Below are positions 8,476 to 17,230 of a DNA stretch of 64,000 bases, one piece after another; position 1 is the first letter of the stretch, and each line of letters begins with the position of its first letter. This stretch comes from JAUWCL01 sp964599375. GTDB taxonomy: Bacteria; Krumholzibacteriota; Krumholzibacteriia; Krumholzibacteriales; Krumholzibacteriaceae. Position numbers and translations under genes: made by a program. The notes under the pieces are model-generated. The model did no database searches. It was not told where the DNA came from and saw only the letters and a program-made list of their open reading frames with translations. The stretch is from NCBI GenBank assembly GCA_964599375.1, contig CAZREW010000006.1:124001-188000 (forward strand). Reading direction: 5' to 3'.

Positions 8476-9327
8476 CTACGGCAGGCGGGCCTTCATTCCA
8501 GCGTACCTGGCGGCGTTTCTCTCTCCTGTCCCGGCCAGCGGCAGGCTCGCCGCAAGCACCTCGACCCTGCCGATCCTGTCCCTGGCGGGCGGATGCGTGG
8601 ACAGCCACTGCTCGAGCTTCGAGGGCTCACTCGCCTCGGTATCGACGAACTTGCCGAGCAGTTCGGCCATCCCTTCCGGATCGTACCCGGCCATCGAGGT
8701 GTACGATGTCCCCAGCCTGTCGGCCTCGTACTCGTTCGCCCGGCTGTAAGCGAGAAACCCTGTAGTGGAGAAGATGTTCGCCAGCAGCAACTGGTATTCC
8801 GCTGGATTCTCCCCGAGCAGCAGGCTGACCGCCGCCTGGGCCCCATACATCGCCGTGAGGCGTTCGGTCGCGTGGCGTGCGGTCACGTGGCCGACCTCGT
8901 GAGCGAGCACGGCGGCGAGCTGCGCCTCGTCGTCGACTGCCTTCATCAGCCCCGTGTAGATGTATATGTAACCGCCGGGCAGGGCGAAGGCGTTCATCTC
9001 GTCGCTCTTAATGACCGCGAAGTGATAATCGATATCACGCCTGTCGCATATCGCGGTGATCCTGTTCCCGACCGACTGGACGTAAGCGGTCAGCGGCGCG
9101 TCGTCATATATCTCGAACTCCGCCCCTATCTCGGCGGCGAACTCCTGCCCCATCGCGACTTCCTCGCCGCTCGATATGAGGTTGATATCGCCCTTGTTGA
9201 TCCCGGACGTCGCGCATCCCGCGAACGCCAGAGCCAGCATGGCGATGGCCGCCCCGCCTGCACGGAGAAGCCCTGCCGGATATCTGTAACGCAGAGGCTT
9301 CTGCTGTCTGATCCGCGAATCGACCAT
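8476..9327 (-). CDS. M48-family metalloprotease, lipoprotein
   Basis: A 283-residue zinc protease of the Oma1/BepA/LoiP group. The zinc motif HEVGH is at 143-147, followed by an ANEYEADRLG segment providing the third ligand. The N-terminus is a basic and hydrophobic signal ending AFAGC (Cys38), so it should be an outer-membrane-anchored periplasmic lipoprotein. BepA-like proteins degrade misfolded outer-membrane proteins. Start ATG 9327 lies 6 nt after GAGGA; an ATG at 9333 forms an ATGA overlap with the stop of the preceding gene, so the two are translationally coupled. It converges with the UbiA gene 8 bp away. Confidence 0.9.
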   Translation of the reverse strand: MVDSRIRQQKPLRYRYPAGLLRAGGAAIAMLALAFAGCATSGINKGDINLISSGEEVAMGQEFAAEIGAEFEIYDDAPLTAYVQSVGNRITAICDRRDIDYHFAVIKSDEMNAFALPGGYIYIYTGLMKAVDDEAQLAAVLAHEVGHVTARHATERLTAMYGAQAAVSLLLGENPAEYQLLLANIFSTTGFLAYSRANEYEADRLGTSYTSMAGYDPEGMAELLGKFVDTEASEPSKLEQWLSTHPPARDRIGRVEVLAASLPLAGTGERNAARYAGMKARLP

Positions 9328-9329
9328 TC

Positions 9330-10058
9330 TCATTCCTCGCTTTCTTCCCTTATCCTGCCGGTCATCGGCACGAATCTCACCGGAAGCCTCGAGAGAAGCT
9401 CCAGGCCTGAAGATGTCTTTACGTATGTCATCAGGTACTGGCTCCCGTCGCCGACCGGTATCACGAGCCTGCCGCCCTGTGCAAGCTGACCCTCCAGAAG
9501 CGGTGGTAGCCCAGGAGCGGCGGCAGTCACGATTATGCCGTCGAAGGGCGCTTTCTCCGGCCAGCCGAAATACCCGTCGCCGCACCTCACGGAGACATTG
9601 TCATACCCGAGAGAATCGAGCAGGGCGGCCGCCCTGGCGGCGAGCGCCGGTATTATCTCGATCGAAAAGACCGAATCGGCAATACCCGAGAGCACAGCAG
9701 CCTGGTAACCGGACCCTGTCCCGACTTCCAGCACTCTCGCGCTGTCCCCGAGCCCGAGGGACTCGGTCATCAGCGCTACGATATAGGGCTGGGATATCGT
9801 CTGGTCCTCCCCGATCGGCAGGGGGCTGTCGATGTAAGCCACGTCCCTGAGATGTTCCGGCACAAAGAGATGGCGCGGCACACGCCTCATCGACTCGAGG
9901 ACACGCCTGTCCGATATCCCCCTGGCGGCGATATCATTGAGGACCATCCGCTCGCGCATCCGGGCGTACGCCTGCTCTCCCGACGAGCACCCACAGGGGA
10001 GCGCGGCGAGGAGCACAAGTACGGCAGCCGCCGCTACCGGCACAAGCGGCCTGGACAT
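9330..10058 (-). CDS. pcm: exported protein-L-isoaspartate O-methyltransferase
   Basis: A 242-residue PCMT. The SAM motif VLEVGTGSGYQAAVL and the family segment GEDQTISQPYIVALM are clear. The enzyme methylates isoaspartyl residues in aged proteins. Unlike cytosolic Pcm, it begins with a hydrophobic stretch of about 18 residues followed by CGCSSGE, which looks like a lipoprotein or cleavable signal although the lipobox is not canonical. It sits in an operon with an exported M48 protease, which suggests a periplasmic protein-quality function. SAM supply outside the cytoplasm is not established. The Shine-Dalgarno AAGGGA precedes ATG 10058. Confidence 0.88.
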   Translation of the reverse strand: MSRPLVPVAAAAVLVLLAALPCGCSSGEQAYARMRERMVLNDIAARGISDRRVLESMRRVPRHLFVPEHLRDVAYIDSPLPIGEDQTISQPYIVALMTESLGLGDSARVLEVGTGSGYQAAVLSGIADSVFSIEIIPALAARAAALLDSLGYDNVSVRCGDGYFGWPEKAPFDGIIVTAAAPGLPPLLEGQLAQGGRLVIPVGDGSQYLMTYVKTSSGLELLSRLPVRFVPMTGRIREESEE

Positions 10059-10113
10059 CAGCGTTCCCTTCCGGCTTGGGAAAACCCTTTTATTCAGCCC
10101 GATTCTCGCTTAC

Positions 10114-10126
10114 ATTAACTGTTAAT
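10114..10126. promoter_or_regulatory. 13-bp perfect palindrome between divergent genes
   Basis: ATTAAC-T-GTTAAT is a perfect 6-1-6 inverted repeat in the 138-bp gap between pcm (minus) and the symporter gene (plus). It overlaps the TACATT (10111-10116) that could serve as a -10 element. It has the form of a dimeric-repressor operator; no regulator is identified. Confidence 0.4.
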
Positions 10127-10196
10127 TCAAGGCAATTCGGGGCCGGGAGACAGCCGGCTCCCGCGCAGGCCCTGCACATGTCAGGGAGGACCTTCC

Positions 10197-11474
10197 ATGG
10201 ACCCGTTCACCTGGTTCAGAAAAACGAAGCTCCACACGAAGATCCTCATAGCGATGCTCGCCGGCATCCCGCTCGGCCTTATACTCGGGCCGAAAGCCGA
10301 GTATATAAGGCCCGCGGGAGTGCTGTTCGTCCGCCTTATAAGGATGATAGTCGTGCCACTCGTGTTCTCGTCCCTCTTCGTCGGGACCGCCAGCCTCGGC
10401 GACATCCGCAAGCTTGGCCGGATAGGCCTCAAGACGATTGGGTACTACCTCTGCACGACGGCGCTGGCGATAACGATAGGCCTGCTTCTCGCCAATATCA
10501 TCGGCCCGGGGAGAAATATCGACGCCAAGACCAGGGAAAGCCTCATGAGCTCTTACGGGGCCGAGGCTGGGCAGCAGATCGAAGTGGCGATGGAAAAGCC
10601 GGGCGTGATAGACACGCTGATCGATATCGTCCCCCTCAACCCGGTCGGCAGCCTGGCCGAGGGGAACCTCCTCCAGATAATCTTCTTCGCGCTTATATTC
10701 GGGATAGCGGCCACCCTCCTCCCGGCAGAGAAAGCGAAACCGCTGGTAGCATTCTTCGAGGCGGTCAACGAGGCGATGATAAGGCTCGTCTACATCGTCA
10801 TGAAGGTCGCGCCACTCGGCGTCCTCGCCCTGATAGCGGCGGTAGTCGGCCAGTTCGGCACTGACATCCTCCTCTCACTCCTTAGATATTCCCTCGTCGT
10901 CATAGCGGGGCTTTTCATACATATGGTCTTCGTCTATTCCACCGCGGTCAGGCTGCTATCGGGAATGAAAGCTCGCGATTTTTTCCGCGGCATACGGCCC
11001 GCGCAGATCATCGCCTTCTCCACGTCATCGAGCAGCGCCACACTTCCGGTCACGATGGAATGCGCCGAGGACAACCTCGGCGTATCGAACGAGGTGACGA
11101 GCTTCGTGCTTCCTCTCGGAGCGACGATCAACATGGACGGGACGGCCCTGTACCAGGGGGTGGCGGCGGTCTTCATCGCCCAGGTCTACGGGATCAGCCT
11201 CTCCTTCGGCGACCAGGTGACGATCGTCCTGATGGCCACGCTCGCCTCTATCGGCGCGGCAGGCGTGCCGGGAGTCGGGATAATAACCCTCGCTATGGTC
11301 CTCGAGCAGATCGGCGTGCCGCTGGAGGGCATAGCCCTGATCCTCGGTGTGGACCGCATACTTGACATGCTCAGATCAGCCGTCAACGTCACGGGTGACG
11401 CGTCGGCCGCAGTGATAGTGGCGGCGTCCGAAGGCGAGCTGGGCAGGCCTGAGAATCTGGAGGACGACTGGTGA
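10197..11474 (+). CDS. dicarboxylate/amino acid:cation symporter (DAACS, GltP/GltT type)
   Basis: A 425-residue membrane protein with the signature elements of the family: the serine-rich loop STSSSSATLPVT (first re-entrant hairpin), the GATINMDGTALYQG motif in the seventh helix, and NVTGDASAAVIVA in the eighth. It takes up glutamate, aspartate or C4-dicarboxylates with sodium or protons. ATG 10197 follows GGAGGA by about 7 nt. Its stop overlaps the GTG of the next gene by 3 bp. Confidence 0.93.
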   Translation: MDPFTWFRKTKLHTKILIAMLAGIPLGLILGPKAEYIRPAGVLFVRLIRMIVVPLVFSSLFVGTASLGDIRKLGRIGLKTIGYYLCTTALAITIGLLLANIIGPGRNIDAKTRESLMSSYGAEAGQQIEVAMEKPGVIDTLIDIVPLNPVGSLAEGNLLQIIFFALIFGIAATLLPAEKAKPLVAFFEAVNEAMIRLVYIVMKVAPLGVLALIAAVVGQFGTDILLSLLRYSLVVIAGLFIHMVFVYSTAVRLLSGMKARDFFRGIRPAQIIAFSTSSSSATLPVTMECAEDNLGVSNEVTSFVLPLGATINMDGTALYQGVAAVFIAQVYGISLSFGDQVTIVLMATLASIGAAGVPGVGIITLAMVLEQIGVPLEGIALILGVDRILDMLRSAVNVTGDASAAVIVAASEGELGRPENLEDDW

Positions 11475-13645
11475 GCCTGACTGTCAGGATATTCTTTATA
11501 GCGTTCATCGCCCTGGTCATCGTCGCGTCCGCTTCGCGGGAGACCCTGCTCTGGGGCGCCAGCTCATGGAGGAGCGTCTCGCTCACGGCGGCCACGGTGC
11601 TCGCCGCCGCGCTTCTCGTCCTGCTCGCGGGCAGAATAAGAAACGGGCTTGGAAAGATGCTCGAGATCCCCGGCAGGTTCTCGAGAAAGGCTTCCGTCGC
11701 CGCTGCGGCGGCGGCCTTCGTGGCGATGTGGATTCTGCGGAGCAGGCATTTCCTGTGGGGCGACGGATACTCGATGGGATACGCCGTCGAACGTGGGATC
11801 ACCGTCCTGCCTTCCGCCCCCCTGGCGACCGCGATCTCCCGCGGCTTTTTCGAGCTGGTCAACCGCCTGCTCTTCTGGAACTCCTTCGAGACCTCGGCCC
11901 TGCTCAGTATCATCGCCGGCTTCCTTTTCGCCGCCTCGGTCAGGGCCTCGCTAGGCACCAACGGTGGCACCGAGACCGGGAACGGCGATCCGGCCCGGAG
12001 CTCCTTTCCCGGCGCGGCACTCGCTGTCGCGGGCGGCTACTTCGCCGTCTTCTTCGGGCTGGGCGGCGCGGCCCCCCTGGCTGCGGCCGGAACGGGACTG
12101 TTCATCTGGCTTTCGATCGTCCGTCTTCGCGGCGGCGCGATCCCGCTTATCGTACCGGCGCTCGCGGCCATGCTCGCGATCATGCTCGGTGTCTCGAACA
12201 TATTCCTCGTCGTCCCTCTGCTGTACCTTCTGATTTCCGCCGCCGCGAGCAGAGGGAGCCGTCTTGAAGCCGTTGCTACTACCGCGACGGTAGCGGCCTG
12301 CTGGATAGCCGCCGACCTCGCCTCATCGAGGCTCCCGGGCTTCGGCGGGATCTCTTCGCATCTCGCGGATGCAGCCTCGCGCGCCTTCACATCGCTCAGC
12401 AGCGCGGGAACGGGCGGCACGCTCCTGCTGGCATTCAATTCGCTCGTCCTGGCAGGCCCGGCTGCGCTCCTTGCTGTCATCCTCGCCGCGACCGGGACGG
12501 CAAAGCGCCGGACCGCCGCCGGAGGCGGGACCGGTGCGCCGGTCCCCGGCAGCCCGGTCATGTTCTTCCTTCGCGTTACCGCCGCGGCGGCCGCGGTATT
12601 CATCCTCCTCACCGCACCGAGGGTACAGGGAGGACTGAGGTGGGAGATCATCGTCCCTGCCGCCGCCGCGATGGCCGTCTACGCGGCAGCGGCGCTGCGC
12701 GGCAGGTCCGCCAACGCGAGGGAGTTCAGCGCATCGGCGATCCTCATCGTCGCCCTCGGTGTATACCACCTGATCCCGGTCGTGGCGACGGACTTCTCTC
12801 TCGATGCCGGCGAGAAGAGAATCCTCGACCTGCCGCTGCCTGCGGGAAGGGCCGCTACGATCATAGGCGCTCAGGCCTGGCACTCGAAAGATTACGAGAA
12901 GGCCTCCGAATGGTGGACGAAAGCGTCCGGGGAGGACCCGGGCGACGCGGACATCTGGTACCGCCTTGGCACTGCGCGGATGAAGCTCGAGGATCCGCTC
13001 GAGGCCATATCAGATTTCTTCAAGGCCTCGCAGATCGAACCGGGGAATGAAGATTACAGGAAGGCTCTGGCCGAGGCATATATCGAGCAGCGCTGGTTCA
13101 CCGAGGCTTCACAGGAACTGGATGCCCTGCTGTCGGTCTATCCCGACAGCGCCAGGCTGTGGACGCGCCTTGGGTACGCGTGCAACCACGGGAACATGTA
13201 TGCCAGGGCGGTCGACGCGTATGAAAGGGCCCTCGAACTCGATCCGGAAAACCAGGAATACGTCACAAACCTCACCTCGGCAGTGCTCAACAGGGGAGCC
13301 GAACTCCAGGAGAACGGCGATTTCGAGGGCGCCAGGAAGATGTACCAGTACGCGAACAGGCTATACCCAGCCGACTGGGTCTCACTCAACAACATCGCGA
13401 CGCTGGATATGGAGCAGGGGGAATGGGAGAAGGCGCGAAGAATCCTCGCGGCGGCCCTCAAAGAGCACGACGACATACCGCAGCTTCATTTCAACATGAG
13501 TGTCGTCCTGGAGAATCTCGGCGACTACAATGCGGCGCTCGAGCACCTTCGCGAGGCGGCTATTCTCGACAGGTTCAACCCGCCGTCTGACGAGCATATC
13601 GAGAGGCTCATGAAAAAGGCCGGAGTCGACTGGCCCGGCGAGTGA
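11471..13645 (+). CDS. multi-spanning membrane protein with C-terminal TPR domain
   Basis: A 724-residue protein starting at a GTG that overlaps the symporter stop (GTGA). The first 430 or so residues hold about ten to twelve hydrophobic helices; there is no recognised catalytic motif. From about residue 465 there are six or more tetratricopeptide repeats (for example the ALELDPENQEYVTNL and SLNNIATLDMEQGEWEKA units). This architecture is common in proteins of glycan assembly or O-linked glycosyltransferase type and in unassigned envelope proteins. Function is unknown; the repeats probably face the periplasm and bind partners. Confidence 0.75.
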   Translation: MSLTVRIFFIAFIALVIVASASRETLLWGASSWRSVSLTAATVLAAALLVLLAGRIRNGLGKMLEIPGRFSRKASVAAAAAAFVAMWILRSRHFLWGDGYSMGYAVERGITVLPSAPLATAISRGFFELVNRLLFWNSFETSALLSIIAGFLFAASVRASLGTNGGTETGNGDPARSSFPGAALAVAGGYFAVFFGLGGAAPLAAAGTGLFIWLSIVRLRGGAIPLIVPALAAMLAIMLGVSNIFLVVPLLYLLISAAASRGSRLEAVATTATVAACWIAADLASSRLPGFGGISSHLADAASRAFTSLSSAGTGGTLLLAFNSLVLAGPAALLAVILAATGTAKRRTAAGGGTGAPVPGSPVMFFLRVTAAAAAVFILLTAPRVQGGLRWEIIVPAAAAMAVYAAAALRGRSANAREFSASAILIVALGVYHLIPVVATDFSLDAGEKRILDLPLPAGRAATIIGAQAWHSKDYEKASEWWTKASGEDPGDADIWYRLGTARMKLEDPLEAISDFFKASQIEPGNEDYRKALAEAYIEQRWFTEASQELDALLSVYPDSARLWTRLGYACNHGNMYARAVDAYERALELDPENQEYVTNLTSAVLNRGAELQENGDFEGARKMYQYANRLYPADWVSLNNIATLDMEQGEWEKARRILAAALKEHDDIPQLHFNMSVVLENLGDYNAALEHLREAAILDRFNPPSDEHIERLMKKAGVDWPGE

Positions 13646-13659
13646 TCGAGTGGAAAGGG

Positions 13660-15309
13660 CTATTCCCAGCGCAGCCCGCCGAGAAGCCCTTCGGCGATAT
13701 TCGACAGGTGATCCCCTATCTTCTCGAGAGCGTCCACGCAGTCGATGAACACGATCCCTGACATCATGTCGCATGCGCCTTCGCTCAGCCTCCTCGTATG
13801 GGACTTTCGCAGCCTGCGCTGCATGTCGTTGAGTTCATCCTCCTTGATCAGGGCCTCTCTGGCCGAGCCGAGGTCTCCCGTCTCGAGGCCACCGATCACA
13901 TCATCTATCATCTCGCTTACCACCTTGTACATCTCGTCTAGCTCCTCGATCGCCATCTCGGAGAAGCTGAGATCCTTGTTGCTGCGGCGCTGGCCCAACT
14001 CGACGATATTCACCGCGTTGTCGGCTATCCTCTCGATGTCGTTGACCGAGTGGATGAGGACGGGGATCATCTCCGCTTCCTCCTTCTCGAGCTCCTCCAT
14101 CGATATGTCGATCAGGTAGCGGGTGATCTCCGCCTGGAGGTTGTCCACTGCCTGCTCGCGGCGGGCGACCTTCCTGGTCAGCTCGAGCCTGCCGGTCCTG
14201 TAGATCTCGAAGGCGTTCTTAAGCGCCGAGCCGGCCAGCTTGAGCATCCGCACGATCTCCTTCTTGCTCTGCTCGAGGGCTATCACCGGGTTCTCGAGCA
14301 GATGCTTCTCGAGGTAATGCGGCTCGAGATCAACCACGTCCCCTCTCGGCCTGACCATCTTTTCTATCAGCTTCTCGACCGCCGGTATCAGGGGGAAGAA
14401 CACGATGGCGTTGAAGACGTTGAACACGCTGTGCGAAAGGGCTATCTGGGCCATTATGTTGCCGTGGCCGGGCTCCCCCGGGATGATCCACTCGATGAAC
14501 CGGATATAGATCCCGCTGTATATGAAGAACATCATGTATGTGGTCCCGAGGACGTTGAACATCGTATGCGACCAGGCGACCCTTCTCGCTCCGGTCGTGC
14601 CGCCTATCCTCGCTATCTGGGCCGTTATCGTGGTACCGATATTGTCCCCGAGGATGATCGGTATCGCCGAGGGGAGGTCGATCAGTCCCCTGAACGCGAG
14701 GATCTGGACTAGGGCGATAGTGGCGCTCGAACTCTGGAGCAGGACCGTAATCAGGGTGCCGACCAGTACGCCGAAGACCGGATGCCTGCTGAAGGTGACC
14801 ATGATGTTCAGGATATGCTCGCTGCTCTCGAGCGGCTCGAAGGCGTCCTTCATGAACCCGATGCCGACGAAGAGGACCCCGAACCCGAACAGGACCTCTC
14901 CCCACTGGCGCACGGCCGACTTGCGCGCGACGATCATCATGAAGAACCCTATGCCGACCGCCGGAAGGGCGTAATGCGATATCTTGAAGACCGCGAAGAA
15001 GCTGACCAGCCACGCGGTAAATGTCGTTCCGATATTGGCTCCCAGAACGACGGGCAGAGCCTGTTTGAATGTCAGAAGCCCGGCGTTGACGAAACCGACG
15101 AGCATCACCGTCATCGCGCTGCTGCTCTGGATGAGCGCGGTCACGCCAGCACCCATCAGGAGCGCCCCCAGCCTGTTGCGGGTCAGATGGGCAAGTATGT
15201 TCTTGAGACGGTCGCTGGCGACCTTTCTGAGCCCCTCGGACATGAACTTCATGCCGAACAGGAAGAAGCCCAGGCCGCCGATCAGCTCGAACGTCAAATC
15301 CTGAAACAA
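13660..15309 (-). CDS. Na+/phosphate cotransporter (NptA/YjbB type) with PhoU-like domain
   Basis: A 549-residue protein. The membrane part contains the inverted-repeat QSSSA motifs of the PNaS family (ALIQSSSAMTVM and VLLQSSSATIALV), each in a hydrophobic hairpin. From about residue 330 to the end it is a helical PhoU-like domain. It should couple sodium to phosphate movement, with the PhoU part acting as a regulator. The start is TTG 15309, 8 nt after GAGGAG. It converges with the TPR protein 14 bp away. Confidence 0.9.
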   Translation of the reverse strand: MFQDLTFELIGGLGFFLFGMKFMSEGLRKVASDRLKNILAHLTRNRLGALLMGAGVTALIQSSSAMTVMLVGFVNAGLLTFKQALPVVLGANIGTTFTAWLVSFFAVFKISHYALPAVGIGFFMMIVARKSAVRQWGEVLFGFGVLFVGIGFMKDAFEPLESSEHILNIMVTFSRHPVFGVLVGTLITVLLQSSSATIALVQILAFRGLIDLPSAIPIILGDNIGTTITAQIARIGGTTGARRVAWSHTMFNVLGTTYMMFFIYSGIYIRFIEWIIPGEPGHGNIMAQIALSHSVFNVFNAIVFFPLIPAVEKLIEKMVRPRGDVVDLEPHYLEKHLLENPVIALEQSKKEIVRMLKLAGSALKNAFEIYRTGRLELTRKVARREQAVDNLQAEITRYLIDISMEELEKEEAEMIPVLIHSVNDIERIADNAVNIVELGQRRSNKDLSFSEMAIEELDEMYKVVSEMIDDVIGGLETGDLGSAREALIKEDELNDMQRRLRKSHTRRLSEGACDMMSGIVFIDCVDALEKIGDHLSNIAEGLLGGLRWE

Positions 15310-15646
15310 GATTTATCTCCTCTTTCCGCCTCCGGACAGCTTCCGGACCGGCCCTTGCGGGGCTCTCCTGCGGCCCGGCCGCATGATCGATGACCCTCAT
15401 CGGCCGAAAGGACCCTAACAATAATCCAACCTTCCCGGACGGGACAAGGATTATTGGCGCATAATCTCCGGCCGGGCTGTTTTTTCCGGCTACTTGCCGC
15501 CCTGAGCCACCGTCAGGCACGATTCTGGCATTTTTACTGCCTTGACCTCGGGGGGATCACCGCCTTTCCGGGCCGGGGTATTATGTATTTGCTCCTCCTC
15601 CCGTAATTGCTTATAATGCACCGGACTTGATGTGAGAGGTGTGCTT
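15310..15646. other. divergent intergenic region with inverted repeat and promoter
   Basis: About 337 bp without a gene, between the cotransporter (minus) and the exported FlgD-domain protein (plus). It holds a perfect 8-bp inverted repeat, AATAATCC at 15420-15427 and GGATTATT at 15448-15455, 20 bp apart, suited to an operator for the cotransporter. It also holds a T6 run near 15480 without a clean stem and the promoter at 15589-15617. No small open frame with a ribosome site was seen. Confidence 0.5.
15589..15617 (+). promoter_or_regulatory. sigma-70 promoter
   Basis: TTGCTC (15589-15594), 17-nt spacer, perfect TATAAT (15612-15617). The start point would be about 15624, giving a 23-nt leader to TTG 15647 and leaving almost no leader for the GTG at 15632, which argues for the later start codon. 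Confidence 0.65.
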
Positions 15647-17230
15647 TTGCGACGCGCTGCCATGACAATCCCCGGGATACTTGCCCTCTGTGCCGCGGCC
15701 GCCGTAGCGGTCTGGGCGGCAGGCGCGACCCTGCTGATAAATTTCCCATCGATATCGCCTGACGGTGACGGCATAAAAGACGAGATGACCGTCTCGGTCG
15801 ACCTCTCCTCCCAGTCGGACACCCTTATCGTGATTATAAAGGACAAGGCGTCAGCGGCCGTATATGACACGCTCATGCTGGAAACTCCCGCGCCGGCCGG
15901 GGACCGCGCCGCGGTCTGGGGCGGAACGGACTGGACCGGTGCCCTCCTTCCGGAAGGAGAGTACGATCTCCTGCTCTACGAGTCGACGGGCGGCGCCGGC
16001 GAAAGCATATCGAGGACGGTCATCATCGATCTGACCTCGCCTCTTGTCAACATCGACAGGATAGAGCCGGGGGTCTTCTCGCCCGGGTGGCCCGACACGT
16101 CGGCCGCTGTGACCGTATACTTCACGGTGTCAGGGTGGGAAGCGGGCGCGGTAGCGAGGATGACGGTCACCGATCCGAACTCGTCCGTGACGTCATGGAC
16201 GCTCGGCGTCGACGGCGACGGCGAGTGGACGGGCGTCTGGAAACCGGCTTCAGTGTCCTCCAGCGGGTACTACACCATCACGGTCACAGTGTCCGACGAG
16301 GCGGGAAACTCCAGCCACGACAGCGGCATGTTATTCGTGGATGTTGACGGGCCCGAGCTCGAAATACTCACCTATATCCCGTCTAACACGCGCGATGTGC
16401 CGCGGGAGATCACGGGCCTCGCGTATGACAACGGCATGGTAAGCCTGCTTGAGCTCTCCTGGACCGGACCCGGCAAGATAGAGAGCGCGCGGTTCCCCGC
16501 GGATTCCACCTGGTCCGACGCCGACACCCTCTATTGGAGATTCGACACTCCCGACACGGTAAACGGCGACGCGGGCTGGTCCGAGGGCGGATACGTACTC
16601 AAGGCTTTCGCGAGAGATCCTTTCGGCAACCAATCGAACGTACAGCTGTCGTTCAAGCTCGACAGGACCCCTCCCGCACCGCCGCAGATCGCCGTCATCC
16701 CCGAGAGGATGATCCAGCCCAAGCTCGATCTTTTCGTCCAGTTCGACAGCGACACCGACTCTCTCTTTGTCTACCGGCAGGCGGGAGGCTTAATAGACAG
16801 CTCCGGGTACATTGCGGTCGCGCTTACGCACGGCGAGCCCCTCGAGCTGACCCTCTCCGTGGGGCTCAACGAGATATGGGCCGCCGGCAGGGACAAGGCG
16901 GGAAATACGAGCGCCCTGTCCAACGTAGTGAGGACGACGCTCGACCCGACGACGGGTATCGCCTATCCCGAGGTGTTCAGGGAGCCCGGCACCTTCCAGG
17001 TCGTCTCGGGGGCAACGGCCTATTCAGTTACACTTGAGATCTACGACATGAGGGGCGAGAGGATCAGGAGGATCGAAGTACCCGGCCCGGGAACGAGTTT
17101 CGACATCCCGTGGGACCTGACCAGTGACGACGGAGAGACGGTCCGCAACGGCCCCTGCCTCGTGGTGGTCACGATCGACCACGCCGGGGGCAGGACCGTG
17201 GACAAGGCTTTCATAGCGGTGGTGCGATAG
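15647..17230 (+). CDS. exported protein with Ig-like repeats and C-terminal FlgD-like domain
   Basis: A protein of about 527 residues. It begins with a signal peptide (RR, then a hydrophobic core ending AVAVWAAGA). The N-terminal module NFPSISPDGDGIKDEMTV resembles gliding-motility/FlgD-like beta sandwiches with a Ca-type DGDG loop. Further beta-sandwich repeats follow, and the last 70 residues (VTLEIYDMRGERIRRIEV) are a FlgD-type Ig domain as found at the end of secreted proteins in FCB lineages. TTG 15647 is 7 nt after AGAGG; GTG 15632 and ATG 15662 are alternatives. It is co-transcribed with the PorV-like gene that directly abuts it. No enzymatic motif is visible. Confidence 0.75.
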   Translation: MRRAAMTIPGILALCAAAAVAVWAAGATLLINFPSISPDGDGIKDEMTVSVDLSSQSDTLIVIIKDKASAAVYDTLMLETPAPAGDRAAVWGGTDWTGALLPEGEYDLLLYESTGGAGESISRTVIIDLTSPLVNIDRIEPGVFSPGWPDTSAAVTVYFTVSGWEAGAVARMTVTDPNSSVTSWTLGVDGDGEWTGVWKPASVSSSGYYTITVTVSDEAGNSSHDSGMLFVDVDGPELEILTYIPSNTRDVPREITGLAYDNGMVSLLELSWTGPGKIESARFPADSTWSDADTLYWRFDTPDTVNGDAGWSEGGYVLKAFARDPFGNQSNVQLSFKLDRTPPAPPQIAVIPERMIQPKLDLFVQFDSDTDSLFVYRQAGGLIDSSGYIAVALTHGEPLELTLSVGLNEIWAAGRDKAGNTSALSNVVRTTLDPTTGIAYPEVFREPGTFQVVSGATAYSVTLEIYDMRGERIRRIEVPGPGTSFDIPWDLTSDDGETVRNGPCLVVVTIDHAGGRTVDKAFIAVVR

